64,000 bases of DNA from assembly GCA_023055425.1 (NCBI GenBank), contig JALGPY010000014.1:808501-872500 (forward strand), written 5' to 3'. The stretch's first letter is position 1, and each line of letters begins with the position of its first letter. Made by a program: the position numbers and the translations under genes. The DNA is from Linanthus parryae (lineage: Eukaryota; Streptophyta; Magnoliopsida; Ericales; Polemoniaceae). Shown piece by piece: positions 41,558 to 51,892 of the stretch. The notes beneath the pieces are model-generated. The model saw only the letters and a program-made list of their open reading frames with translations, did no database searches and had not been told where the DNA came from.

Positions 41558-42352
41558 TCAGAGACTTGAACTCTGTTGCTGAGGAATCACATAATCCAGC
41601 ACAATAACACTCTCAATCACATCCCTAACCTTCTCTTTCTCCAAACTCACCCTCTCAGCATCCAAATCCAAATCCAAACCCTCCAACTCACCCACACTCT
41701 TCAAAATCGCAACCGACCCAATACAAAACCCTTTTGCTCTATCACAAAAATTCTCCCCAAAAGTCAATTGACTAATCCCCTTAAAACCCTCTTTAACCCC
41801 TTTAATCACCCCCAAAACCCTCTTCTTCTCCTCATCTCCAAAACCCTCCTTCAGCTTCACAAACGTAACCCTCATGGCCGACCCCGCCGGCAACACAGCC
41901 TCGCCGGAGAAATCTCCGGCGACCCAGTCAACGGCCATGATGTCCTCGCAGATGGGCCGGACCGACTCGGTCACGACTCGGACGTGACTCGGGTGGTCGG
42001 CGTAGAGACCCAGATCGGCGACCGAGTTGAATCGGCTGTGGAGCATGTGGGTGAAAGGGAAGGAAACGGATCGGTTGTTGAGGATTTGGCCGGCGGTGAG
42101 GTAAACGACGGCGTTTAGGGAGTTGAGGGATGTGAGATTGTTGATCATGGAGTCGATCTTTGATGGGTCTGTGTTGGGTTTGACTTTGAAGAGGACGAAG
42201 TGTTCGATGATTTGACTTGACATTTTGATTGTGGATGATGATGAGAAGGGTTTGAATTTGAAGGGTTTTTGGAGGAGAGGAAGACGATGAGAGAGTGATG
42301 GAGGAGGAGATAAGAAATGGGTGCGTGCTCGGAGGCAGAGGTTCATCGCCAT
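41558..42352 (-). CDS. UP3: Stress-response A/B-barrel (UP3-like) protein
   Basis: 264 residues in one exon. Two dimeric alpha+beta barrel (Dabb) domains are visible: residues about 46-145 ('IIEHFVLFKVKPNTDPSKID' through 'ICEDIMAVDWVAGD') and about 157-258 ('AMRVTFVKLKEGF' through 'VIVLDYVIPQ'). The doubled domain matches the Arabidopsis UP3 type (At2g31670 group). Its biochemical role is unknown; the family is linked to stress. The first 43 residues are Ser/Arg-rich with few acidic residues, like a plastid or mitochondrial transit peptide. A second Met at residue 44 ('MSSQIIEH') sits exactly before the first domain. The C-terminal tripeptide SSL is a plausible weak peroxisomal PTS1. Alternative starts could direct dual targeting. 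The opposite strand has a 180-codon frame that is a shadow. Confidence 0.9.
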   Translation of the reverse strand: MAMNLCLRARTHFLSPPPSLSHRLPLLQKPFKFKPFSSSSTIKMSSQIIEHFVLFKVKPNTDPSKIDSMINNLTSLNSLNAVVYLTAGQILNNRSVSFPFTHMLHSRFNSVADLGLYADHPSHVRVVTESVRPICEDIMAVDWVAGDFSGEAVLPAGSAMRVTFVKLKEGFGDEEKKRVLGVIKGVKEGFKGISQLTFGENFCDRAKGFCIGSVAILKSVGELEGLDLDLDAERVSLEKEKVRDVIESVIVLDYVIPQQQSSSL

Positions 42353-42652
42353 TTTTGTTTGTTTGACAGTGAAAGATTGTGAGTGAGTGTGAGAGACAAG
42401 AGAGAATGGGTTTGAGCCTTTTAGGGGGGTTTAGGGTTTAAGCCCATTGCTTTTGGGCTTAGAATGCCCAACCCAATTGTTTTGTCTTGTTGGGAAGTTT
42501 AAGGTTGTTAGCCCAACTTCAAGTAGGGGTCCAACTGAGAGACAAGACTCAAGAGAGATTGAGAAGAGGAGAAATATTTTGGGGATCTAAAAGAGTACCA
42601 CGTGGTGCTCCACAAGCAATGTATGTGTGACAATCACTGGCAGTTTGTATAA

Positions 42653-43099
42653 AGGCTAGTTTGGGAATGCTGTGGCGGTGCTAGAAAACTGTTGTATGAA
42701 AACACTGTGGAAAAGCTGTTGTGAATTCTTTATAAAATGTTGTTTGGTAAATATTACGTAAAAACTGCTGTGAAATATTGATATAGTAATTTTAAATTTG
42801 GTAAAACCAAATGTGAAGTTGCTGTGAGGGGGTAAAATGACAAAAATATATGACATGTGTCATTTCCGTAAAGATAACTATTGATATTTTAAAAAATTAT
42901 AAGGTTAAAATCAGTTGTAGATAAATTAATCAAAAGCACTTTCTGGAAAAATATATCCCCCCTTGCTTCCTGAAAACTGTTGTGGGACAGCTGAAATTGT
43001 CCGAGAAAGCAGAAATTTTATTTTTACCAAACACACTAAAGCTGCTTCTGCTGTTAGGAAGCAGATGTGGTGGCAGCAGAAGCATTCCCAAACTCACCC
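42653..43099. mobile_element. Tourist/PIF-Harbinger-type MITE, copy 2 (447 bp)
   Basis: It has the same ends as 1718-2163 (GGCTAGTTTGGGAATGC and GCATTCCCAAACTCACCC), with TAA at 42650-42652 and 43100-43102. It lies 300 bp upstream of the UP3 start, in that gene's promoter region. Sequence divergence from copy 1 is moderate. Confidence 0.9.
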
Positions 43100-43102
43100 T
43101 AA

Positions 43103-44134
43103 GTGGTGCAATGTGATTGGAAGTAGAGCACCACATGGGAAACTAATGGAGCACTGAAAATATTCTATGAGAAGAAATGGAGGGAGATATTGAGGGAGGT
43201 GGGTTAAGGGGCGAGGCTGAGTCACTTATAGCGGGAGCACCAAAACGATAAATTATAGAAAAGTTGTACTTCGTACTTGATTTATTCTCTTAATATCTTC
43301 GAAGTTTACATCTTACCACTATTCACGGGATCATTCTGATTCGGTGGTGAACTTTATAAGGTGTTGTAAGGTAAACTAGACTTTACTCTAGATTAAACTA
43401 ATTTTACTCTACAACACCATGAAAATATTATTAATTATATGCCACCTAGATATTGGAAAGAATCTAAGCTCGTGAAGTTAAGTGTGAGCTTAGCTTGTGC
43501 TCGTAAGCTAACTTTGTTGCTTGATACTGGGCTAGTTCAACCATTTTGATGTTTGAGAGTGGTTCGGGATAAAGCAACCTCGAAACAGTGACATTGTAAA
43601 TGAGCATAAATGAGCAATTTGTTAGCGTAATCATCATATTGGGATGACGATCATTATGCTACAATTTATTTAGAAACGTAATGCTTATAATGAATAAGAG
43701 CTATAAACACACGTGCGTACCGTCTTGGGGCGACCGAGTAACACGTTTCAAATATTTTATCATAAAAAGTTGATTTTTCCCTAAGAACGGGAGAAGTGGC
43801 TTCAATACATGGGCTTATGTTCCCATCCACGAATCTTTCTTTAAAACGAGGGTTTCGTTCTCAACTCACTACATAGACGAATCTATTCTCCCTTTACACT
43901 GAAGCTCGCTTTCTCTCTCAATCGAAATGTTCTCGACGATCGTTCCGTTCGAGCAGCGAAGGGTACGCCGGTTGATTGCGACAAGATAAGGAGGCGATTG
44001 TTCCCATTAGCACCAGGGAGCAAAACGCTTATGGAAAGCGCTCGTGAACGCGATCCGCTTCTCTAGTTCAATTCTTCGATTGGTGACAAGGTTTGTTGAT
44101 TTTTTTCTCTTTATGTTATCTTCAGCTTATCTTG
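43103..44134. other. Intergenic, nothing recognised
   Basis: AT-rich up to about 43850, then a C/T-rich stretch with 'CTCTCTCAATCG' and 'GTGACAAGGTTTGTTGATT', which could be an untranslated first exon with a donor site near 44090. No ORF supports a gene. Confidence 0.4.
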
Positions 44135-44385
44135 TATCTACATCATAAGCTGTTATGGGAAATAAGTTATTCCCCAATATGTCATATGTGGAATAGCTTA
44201 TCACCATTTATATAATAAGTTGTTATGTGAAATAAGTTATCTTTTAAAATGTAATACGTGGAATAGTTTATCACCATCTACATAACAATCTGTTATGAGG
44301 AATAAGTCATCCCAAAATGTGACATAAGTATGGAATAACTTATCCCTACTATAACTAAATACTCCACAGTAAGACAATCTCAATC
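44135..44385. repeat. Three tandem units of the 'GGAATAAG..ATTCC' MITE-like repeat
   Basis: 'CTGTTATGGGAAATAAGTTA', 'TTGTTATGTGAAATAAGTTA' and 'CTGTTATGAGGAATAAGTCA' start units of about 65-75 bp. Each ends 'GGAATA(G/A)(C/T)TTATC..CATCTA'. The unit corresponds to the single copies at 25110-25215 and 41318-41400. Confidence 0.75.
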
Positions 44386-44508
44386 ATTCAAATTTAAAGA
44401 ATATTCATACTTTCTTTTATCATGCCCTCAGACTCGATACATGCACTATAAACTTATATTCCAATATATTTCTTATCTCCATTATTCTTGTTACATTTGT
44501 GAAATGAT

Positions 44509-44612
44509 ATCTTCTTTTAGAAATTATTTCTATCGTCAATCGGGATTGAACCCGGTATCTCATGTAGAGGTTTTTAACGTTCTACCACTTTTTGGTACCA
44601 CCCTAGCTGCAT
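44509..44612 (-). mobile_element. tRNA-derived SINE, minus strand
   Basis: On the minus strand 'GCTAGGGTGGTACC', 'GTGGTAGAACG', 'GGGTTCAATCCC' and 'AATAATTTCTAAAAG' follow the order of the SINE at 23864. Imperfect direct repeats (TTGTGAAATGAT at 44497-44508 and ATGTGAAACGAT at 44613-44624) are probable TSDs. Confidence 0.8.
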
Positions 44613-44749
44613 ATGTGAAACGATGTTGATTTTCAATATCCGCATTAAACGGGCTAATTTTAATTTAAAAATGGAAAATAAGGGGATAGAAAATACATCA
44701 AGACAACGAGGTGGTGGGTCGGAGAGAGTGACTGTCAAATCTACATATT

Positions 44750-45785
44750 CTCTCTCTCTCTCTCTCTAGAAAGAAGGAAAATTCAGATAGAGGGGAGAGA
44801 AGAAGAGGAGGGGGTCTCTTTCTTTCCGGAGATTCGATTCAATCGCCGATCATTTCTATTTCTATTTCTTAACCCCAAAAATAAAAATCCAATCTTTCAA
44901 TCTTTGTCCTCTCCTCTCTCTCTCCCTCAGATTCTTGAAGCTCGATCACAGAACATGTATGTCTCTCTCTCTCTCTCTCCATGTCTATTATTAATCAGTT
45001 CAGTAAATGTACATGTAGCTATAAAAGTTTGTTGATTTATGCTTTTTCTGGGTCATTTCCCGATTGATTCTTGATTTGGAGAAATTTCAAGATTCTAAAA
45101 ATCCCATCTTTGAGCTTCAAATCCCCAATTTTGGATGAAACCCATTTGGATTGGAACTCTAAATCAACATGGGTTGGTCTTGTTTTTAGTCATCATTCAT
45201 TTCACCTTCTGGGTTCTGTTCTCATGGCTTAAAATCAAGATGGGTTGTTTGTGTTTTTTGATTTTCTTCAAGCCCAACATTGGACTTCAAATCCCCAATT
45301 TTTAATGAAACCCATTTGGATTTGAACTCCAAATCAAATTGGGTCAGTCTTGTTTTTCATCTGTTCTAATGGCTCAGAACCAAGATGGGGTTGTTCTTGC
45401 TTTCTTGATTTTGCTTTCTTTAAAGCACACAAAAATTGTGGTTGTTCTTGTAAAAGAAAGAAAGACAGTACCTTCTCTGCACTGTCTGGAGATTCTTCTT
45501 TTGAAATGAGGTTTAAAGCCTTTAGATTGCTGTTTCTCAGTACACATTAAAAGTTTCCTTTTTATAGGAAAAATAGGATCTTGTTTCTTTTTACAATAAA
45601 AATTAACAATTAATAAAATCCCATGATTTCAAGATCAGAACTTGTCTCTTATGAACAGAAGTGGTCTAAAACAATTGCAAGAATCCTTATCATGGTGTCT
45701 TGTCCTTGAGACTGTTTCTCTACTAGTAGAAACAAGTACTTGTACTGTTTCTTGATTCATGGTGCTTTTTCCAGGATCCTAAAAC
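44750..45785 (+). promoter_or_regulatory. 5'UTR of the ELF4-like gene with an 818-bp intron
   Basis: A CT-rich leader (44752-44770, 44910-44930) leads to the donor 'CAGAACAT|GTATGT' (intron 44957-45774, acceptor TTTTTCCAG). Splicing creates an ATG across the junction; the resulting 13-codon reading frame ends beyond the main ATG. 'CCCATTTGGATT.GAACTC' near 45130 is repeated near 45310 in the intron. Confidence 0.6.
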
Positions 45786-46136
45786 ATGGAAGGGGACACA
45801 TTTTCTGGATTTGAGAATGGAAACACAAAGTTGGATGGCAAAGTGGTGCAAACATTTCAAAAGAATTTTGTACAGGTCCAGAACATATTGGATCAAAACA
45901 GGGTTTTGATCAATGAGATTAACCAGAACCATGAGTCGAAGATCCCGGATAACTTGAGCAGGAATGTAGGACTGATCAGGGAGCTGAACAACAACATCAG
46001 GAGGGTGGTTGATCTCTACTCTGATCTCTCAAATTCTTTCACCAAATCAATGGATGGTTCGTCCGAAGGCGGTTCGAGTGGTGGTGGTCTTAGATCAGAT
46101 GGTAAAGCTGCCCACAAGAGGGCTAGACCAGGGTAG
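45786..46136 (+). CDS. EFL3: ELF4-LIKE (EFL3-type) clock protein
   Basis: 116 residues in a single coding exon. In plants ELF4 binds ELF3 and LUX in the nucleus to form the evening complex, which represses growth and clock genes; EFL proteins are close relatives. The ELF4 domain (DUF1313, residues about 20-92) is complete: 'FQKNFVQVQNILDQNRVLIN', 'EINQNHESKIPDNLSRNVGL', 'IRELNNNIRRVVDLYSDLSN'. It is a helical hairpin that dimerises. The N-terminus MEGDTFSGF and the C-terminus 'KAAHKRARPG' fit the EFL3/EFL4 branch rather than ELF4 itself. The Gly/Ser-rich linker is 'GSSEGGSSGGG'. A 5'UTR intron and an overlapping upstream ORF may limit translation. Confidence 0.93.
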   Translation: MEGDTFSGFENGNTKLDGKVVQTFQKNFVQVQNILDQNRVLINEINQNHESKIPDNLSRNVGLIRELNNNIRRVVDLYSDLSNSFTKSMDGSSEGGSSGGGLRSDGKAAHKRARPG

Positions 46137-46245
46137 AGTTTTAAACCACAAGACTTTGAGTTCACAGAAAGATAGAAGAATCAAGAAGAGAATTCATAGT
46201 TACTAGTAGTATGTTGGTAGAATGTAACAGTTAGATGTTTTTGTT

Positions 46246-46251
46246 AATAAA
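46246..46251 (+). terminator. Polyadenylation signal of the ELF4-like gene
   Basis: AATAAA lies 110 bp after the stop codon, followed by a T/G-rich stretch. Confidence 0.5.
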
Positions 46252-46644
46252 GTTTCTTGAATTCCATTCAGAAGTGGTCTCATTGATTTGCTAATGCTAT
46301 CTATCCTCAACTCAATCCAGAACCCATTTGTTGTTTTCCTTTTATTTGATATGGGTTGTGATTTGTTCATAGCTTTGATGCTTTTAGATGATTTTTCTCT
46401 TTTCCTTTTTCACAATGACACTTCAACCACAGGATGACAGGAACAGAATCTCAGATAAGGAGATGATGGGGTCTTTTTTTGGCAATGTCTTTAGTGTTTT
46501 TTTGTTTGATCTAACTTCTAACCAATGATAATCTTTGGGATGGTATTTGACAGTGAAAGAAAGAAAGAAATAGGTAAAGAAAAATTATTGGGGGAATAAA
46601 AAGTGTGAGTAGCTTTTGGGTGTTGAAGACAAAGCCACTATAGT

Positions 46645-46815
46645 TCCAACAACATGAAATGGGTCCAAATGATTCTTTTGTTTAAGATTTTAACTGAACT
46701 CCATGCTTATCTCTTCTATCTAGGTTAGGATCTCTCCTTTCTCACTCACTCATGAAGTAGGTGGCTTTGATGGTGGACCCAATAAATGGCATCCTAATTT
46801 CTTGATCTTAAGAGG
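46645..46815. repeat. ELF4-like downstream segment duplicated at 53457-53603
   Basis: 'GGGTCCAAATGATTCTTTTG', 'TTTCTCACTCACTCATGAAG', 'TAGGTGGCTTTGA.GGTGGA' and 'TTTCTTGATCTTAAG' occur in both places in the same order. Confidence 0.85.
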
Positions 46816-46829
46816 GTACTACCGGTCTG

Positions 46830-47130
46830 TCTTTCCTCTTTGTTCTCAATTTGGTTTTTATCACTGTACACTGTATCACTTTGACTCAATGACTTGAATA
46901 TCAAATTAATATAATTTTTTGATAATTTTTTTATAGTGTTGTAGAGTAAAAGTTGCTTTATAATAAGGTAAAAAAATCATCGAAAAATCGTATTATTTTG
47001 CTATCTAAATCACTCTGTCAAAATGACCCAGATACGAGTCAAAAAAGTCAAATGGAAACAAAGAGCAGAGACGGACTTGGTAGCAACTAGCTCAAGTGTA
47101 GGGGTGAGTACCAAGGGATTTTTTCTGGTA
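46830..47130. repeat. Direct-repeat arm, partner at 47590-47700
   Basis: 'TGTATCACTTTGACTCAATG...AATATAATTTTTTGATAATT' resembles 'TGTATCATTTTGACCCGATG...ATGCAATTTTTCGTAATTC' at 47625-47690. It flanks the MITE at 47131-47458. The rest is non-coding. Confidence 0.5.
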
Positions 47131-47458
47131 AAAGACACCTTCGCGCCCCTAAAGTTTGACACCAAGACACTACTACCCCTTCTAGTTTGGACAATGACAT
47201 TTTCGCCCATTCTGTGTGTAAAATTTCAAGACACTCGCACCCCCTTATTTGTGTGACAATGTACTCTAGCAGGCCAATTTTTGTCCCAAAAACTACTATC
47301 ATTGACGGCTCCCGTTTCCAAACTACCAGTGTCACAATTATAGCGTAGGTGTCACAAAAGTTGGCATACTTAGGGTAAGGATGCACTTCCCAAATTGGAA
47401 GGGGTAAAATTGTATTTACATCAAACTTGAGGGGTGAAAGTTTCTTTTAACCTTTTTG
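47131..47458. mobile_element. Non-autonomous element with about 33-bp inverted ends
   Basis: The left end 'GGTAAAAGACACCTTCGCGC', then 'CCCTAAAGTTTGA', pairs with the complement of the right end 'GGTTAAAAGAAACTTTCACC', then 'CCTCAAGTTTGA'. Partial copies are at 31140-31290 and 54140-54190. No TSD was resolved. Confidence 0.65.
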
Positions 47459-47470
47459 TTTATACATTTG

Positions 47471-47560
47471 TTTTAGAAATACATCATATAGCTGGGATCA
47501 AACTCGAGACTTCATGCAGCGACTTCAAATGCAACTAGCACCCATTTACACATTTTTTGT
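47471..47560 (-). repeat. Degenerate SINE-like fragment
   Basis: 'GCTGGGATCAAACTCGAGAC' and 'TTCATGCAGCGACTTCAAATG' resemble the box B half of the SINEs at 44509 and 49476. The 5' part is weak. Confidence 0.45.
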
Positions 47561-47764
47561 CTAAGGAGATCTTACTTTACCATTCATGATGGTGGACTCT
47601 CTCTCTTTCCAGTTTGACTTTTTTATCAGTAACTGTATCATTTTGACCCGATGATTTGGATAGTAAAATGATGCAATTTTTCGTAATTCTTTTATGATAA
47701 AAGAAAGGGAACGGGGTAGTATTAAAATTTAAAAAATTATTAATCAAATAATCAAATTAATTTA

Positions 47765-48166
47765 GAGCTTGTTTGGTCTCCGTTAAAAAATAGAAAAAAA
47801 AAGTGGAAAAACACGTTTAAAAACAGAATAAAAAAATGTTTGATATCCGTTCAAAAACAGTGTTTAAAATCAAAAACACATTTGGCAAAACTATTAAATT
47901 CAATGTTAATTTGCTTGAATATCATTTTTACGTACAGTGCCGACATATGTTTGATATTTTTTGCATCTAATCATAGTTAAAATGTCTTTAAACACCAATA
48001 GTAAGTAAAAACACACAGAAAACACTACATTTGCAGTTTTTTTAAACAATTCTTTTTCAGTCTGTTTTTTTTTTTAAAACAGACATAAACAGGCACACCA
48101 AATGAGACTAAAAAACACCACATATTTAATCAATTTTGATTGAAAACAAGGATGCCAAACATGCAC
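47765..48166. mobile_element. MITE (402 bp), Harbinger-like, TSD TTA
   Basis: The left end GAGCTTGTTTGGT and the complement of the right end, GTGCATGTTTGGC, pair. TTA lies at 47762-47764 and 48167-48169. The interior has many 'AAAACAC' and 'AAAAACAG' words. The right end also appears, reversed, at the junction 53602-53622. Confidence 0.8.
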
Positions 48167-48169
48167 TTA

Positions 48170-49475
48170 GGAGAATATCCAATCAGTCACCCCTCAACTC
48201 CTCTCATGGACCCAAAATTTTATTTTCCCCCTCCCTCCCTGCTATTGCCTGCAAATCAGCCCCTTCTTTGAAAACTGAGCATGTATACCCTAAACCCAAA
48301 GCCAATACAAACAAATCAATGCATGCCAAGACATAGCATGTGGGATGAGAATCTGATTTCCATTTTGTTCCTTGTAGTTGCAACAAATGGGCTGGAAAGG
48401 GAAGCCCAGAAAGGTTTGTTTTTCTTGGAGCCTTGCACCTATTGTACAATTATTGGATCCTACATAGGTACCCACTTGTATCTCAATCACTTGTGTTTTG
48501 ACTATAAATAATACATGCCCATGCCTACCTAGAACATTGACAACACTTGGTACCTAACAAACATAATATAGTAAAATGTAATTTACTTGTTTTTTTTTTT
48601 TTACAATAATAATAATCATGCATGGCATGCCAGGTAGAATATTTAAGTACTTGTCACCTAATAACACAATAGTTCAAGTTAATGATGTGTCATTGGGTTG
48701 CCCAATTTGTTGCCAATATTACATTATAAGAAGATTAAGAAGTTACGTCATTTTATACACGTGAAATCGTCATCTTACAAGATATGCAAGCAAATATATG
48801 ACCTATATTTTGTGACAGAACGAGTAATGTGCTTACTTCCACGTGTTCAAGAAAACTATTGCGAGAAAGAAAGTGAAGTGGAGAAAATATTAAGTGTTTG
48901 TTTATAATGGACATTTCAACTCTCTCAATTATGAAGCCATTTACTCCCACCTGTCTGGCTCAAGCATTATCGCATGTTATCGTAAAATAAGGGAATCATC
49001 TTATTTCAATTTTTATGTGAGAATGCTGCTATATTTCGAGTGCATATTTCACCGCTCTAATGCACTAGGAAGCAAATTTAATATAATAATACCGTGTCAA
49101 TTTTTTTTTTTTATTTTGAGAAATGGTCTAAAAAGTGCGGACAACTGAGAGGATTGCTTCTCTAAAACCTTTGTGAGGTGTCATTATTGGTATCAAATTA
49201 TGACTTCTTGCCCATGACATGTGTTGTATTATACATTCAATCTTTATGATTATATGAGAAAATAACTTGTGACATATTTTATTAATTTCATACCGATTAT
49301 AAAAGTTCTTATAGCACGTCAAGATTCCCGATTATCTAAAGATTAATGTTTAATGTATAATTAATATTATTGTTGATAATGAAACAACCACGTAAACAAT
49401 CAGACGCACACAAGTAATGAAAACACCGTGAAATTAGCTCTAATATAATTTATGCAGAAATTGTATGAAATTCTA
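48170..49475. other. Intergenic, AT-rich
   Basis: No gene is supported. 'AATTTTTTTTTTTTATTTTGAGAAA' type sequence at 49099-49125 looks like another SINE-tail insertion on the minus strand. Confidence 0.45.
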
Positions 49476-49572
49476 TTTTTATTTTGAGAAATTGTTTTGT
49501 TGTTTTGTTGAACTCAAGACCTCATGCAGGGGTTTTCAATGCTCTACCACTTGAGCTACCACCCTAGCTACC
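49476..49572 (-). mobile_element. tRNA-derived SINE, minus strand
   Basis: On the minus strand 'GCTAGGGTGGTAGCTCAAG', 'TGGTAGAGCATTGAAAACCC', 'CTGCATGAGGTCTTGAGTTC' and 'ACAATTTCTCAAAAT' match the SINE at 23864-23967 in order. Confidence 0.8.
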
Positions 49573-50868
49573 AACTATGATTAGTTTTTTTTTTTTAGCT
49601 AGAGGAGAGAACTTCATTAAACGAAACCAAGTACATGATAGTCAACCAAGGACGAAAACACCAAACAACATAGCAAACTAATTGAAACTAACATCTACAA
49701 GCTGACTACTAGATAGCAATGTTTTGACAAAGAAAACATAGACCTCATGTAGCAAAGCAGGATCAAAGGGACAACTAACTTAGACAGGCTTGGGTTTCTT
49801 CAAACCTGATTTCTTCTCAAGAAAATCAAAGAGAGCTTGCTCATTCGGATCGACCTTCTTACCATCAGCCCAGATGAAACATGCAGCTTTCTCCAAATGC
49901 ATTCTCTCAATGTCCTCCATTCTTTTCTTCTCTGCTTCATATCGCTTCAGCATTTCTGGTTCGTCCTTAACCCTTTCCTCCATGAAGCATTCCAAAGCAT
50001 ATTCAAAAGAGCTAGTTTTCTTCTTTCTCCCACTATAGGAAGACTTCATAGGAGCTTTCCCTTTTTCAGCACTTGAGGCCCTTGGCTTTCTCTGTCTTTT
50101 TGGAGCTGAAGAGGCTTGATTAGTTTGATCAGCTGGAAGGGTAACCTGCTTCTCTGAGGAAAGACCCTTGGCCTTGAACTTCTTTTTCTAAACAAACTGG
50201 GTCAAGGCTGCATATGATTGTTAGAATAAGGAGAGTCATAAGCATTTGAAATTTTTGCAATAAGTCCCATAGTATCATAGTAGCTTGAATCAAGATGTGG
50301 CACAATGTTTTTGAAGATGGTTGCATTCCTTGTTTTCCATATGATCCAACAAGTAATGATCCACTTTAGTCCCAAATGGGAAAAATTTTGAGCTTGCCTG
50401 ATACAATGGTTAACCTGATCTCCGATAGTGGGATAATGGTGGAGTGTAAATAAACCAATTCTTCTAATAATAGATTTTAAGAACGGACAATTAATGAAAA
50501 GATGTGTAACAGTTTCGGTGGAAGAGTGACAAAGGGCACAAGTGGTGCTACAGTTAATATTCTAGAAGAAATAAAATCCTTTGTGGGAATAGCTTGATGT
50601 GCTAATTGCCATGCGAAAAATCTTATTTTGAAAGGAATTTTTATTTTCCAAAGATGCTTCCACCTAATTTTGAGAAGAGATGGGTTGACGTGATTTGAGG
50701 ATTGGTTAAAATTTGGGTGAGAAAGAGAGGAGAAAATATTATTATAAAGAGACTTTTTTTTTTGAAGGGATATTATAAAGAGATTTGGTCGTATAGGACA
50801 AATGTGATGAAAGACACCAGAAGCGCTCATTTGAGGAATGGTTTAAACGAGTACTTTGAATGATGTTA
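49573..50868 (-). mobile_element. 5'-truncated LINE: zf-RVT plus basic C-terminal tail
   Basis: The A tail (T run 49586-49598) is followed by 'GAGAGAACTTCATTAAACG', the same 3' end style as the full LINE. On the minus strand 50830-50230 encodes a zf-RVT domain ('WKHLWKIKIPFKIRFFAWQL', then 'HQAIPTKDFI', then in a second frame a C..C..ETVTH..C cluster and 'WIIWKTRN'). After a frameshift near 50190 a Lys/Glu-rich tail of about 130 residues continues to 49783, with 'EYALECFMEERVKDEPEMLK' and ending 'KKPKPV'. The RT and endonuclease are missing. The tail is unlike any LINE part I know. Confidence 0.75.
50753..50770 (-). mobile_element. Minimal poly-T insertion with 13-bp TSD
   Basis: C(T)10GAAGGGA is flanked by TATTATAAAGAGA (50740-50752 and 50771-50783). 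It is a second case, like 24652-24698, of an A-tail-only retro-insertion. Confidence 0.65.
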
Positions 50869-51000
50869 GCTAGCCAATAAGGAAGGAATTGTTTTGCTCT
50901 TAAAATTTTATAAACGGTATGAAATTAATGAAATATGTCACAAGTTATTTTCTCCCATATCATTCATATTCTATGTAAGCATGAAAATACAAAAGAATGT

Positions 51001-51096
51001 GCAGCTAGGGTGGTACCTCAAGTGGAAGAGCGTTGGAAGTCCCTCCATAAGGTCCGGATTCAAACCCATTGACTACAAAAATAATTTCTAAAAAAA
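51001..51096 (+). mobile_element. tRNA-derived SINE, plus strand
   Basis: 'GCAGCTAGGGTGGTACCTC', 'AAGTGGAAGAGCGTTGGAAG', 'GGATTCAAACCC' and 'AATAATTTCTAAAAAAAG' follow the family order. Imperfect A-rich direct repeats ('AATACAAAAGAA' before, 'AACACAAAAAGAA' after) may be the TSD. Confidence 0.8.
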
Positions 51097-51599
51097 GAAA
51101 ACACAAAAAGAAGGAGAAGCTGATGAGCCAAACATCAAGTCCATGTGACATTGTTATTCTTTGGGAAAAGAAGACCATACAAATCCTAAAGAAGTTTGAA
51201 TTATGGGCTTATGAAAAAGATATGAAAAATATCCACACAAAAAAATGTGTACAATCCTATTCGGTGGATGGTGTTGGTGGTTCACCAACTCACCATGCAT
51301 CTTTTGAGTTTTTACATCATCCTTGCGAGGTCCCCAAATAAAGAAATGTTCTCTTACCTTAACTAGGAATGCCTCGCGGGCGTTGCGCGCGCGGCACCGG
51401 TATGTTTGGAGGAGTACTGTCTTGTTCGGTTCAGAATTACCAAGATTCTCGTTCTTTTGAAACCGACTCTTCTATTTCATTCCTTACAAACATCATTAAA
51501 CCACGCAACCATGCAAATAATGTAAAAACTTTATTTTAGAAAGTGCAACCATAAAAAAAAAGTTGGGCTTTACAATCCGTTTTTCACTCCTACTTGGGT

Positions 51600-51715
51600 T
51601 GTATAACGTAGGTAATTTTTGTTCCTATTTGGGTTTGTGTTCATGCTTGTTGGACGGAATAAGCCCGTAAATAAATGTGATGGTTTGGCCCATTAAACGT
51701 AGGGCTCCCCACCCG

Positions 51716-51796
<81 letters not shown>

Positions 51797-51892
51797 CTTT
51801 CCTACTAGAAACTCTAAGTGCCGTTAAGAAATAGCATACTCATCCTCTTCGACACTGCAGCTATGGCAACTCAGATTTCGAAGAAACGATAA
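51600..51892 (+). pseudogene. RPS3 (uS3) 5' fragment, copy 1: promoter and exon 1
   Basis: The ATG at 51863 encodes MATQISKKR and then a stop (TAA) where intact RPS3 has lysine and an intron. MATQISKKRKF is the conserved N-terminus of plant 40S ribosomal protein S3. Upstream lies 'GGCCCATTAAACG' (site II-type box) at about 51688 and a decayed telo-box ('GAAACTCTAAG') near 51811. Because the promoter is included, it came from a DNA-level duplication, not from an mRNA. The rest of the gene is absent. Confidence 0.75.
51719..51795. repeat. (AT)n(GT)n compound microsatellite
   Basis: About 20 AT units pass directly into about 19 GT units. It lies inside the promoter part of an RPS3 fragment. Confidence 0.98.

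Noticed and set aside
41576..42118. 180-codon ORF opposite the UP3-like gene
   Set aside because: Shadow of the UP3 frame; low-complexity composition and no family similarity, while the minus strand encodes two clear A/B-barrel domains.
42963..43157. Short ORFs shared by 2027-2251 and 42963-43157
   Set aside because: They are similar only because both lie in copies of the same MITE; not protein-coding.
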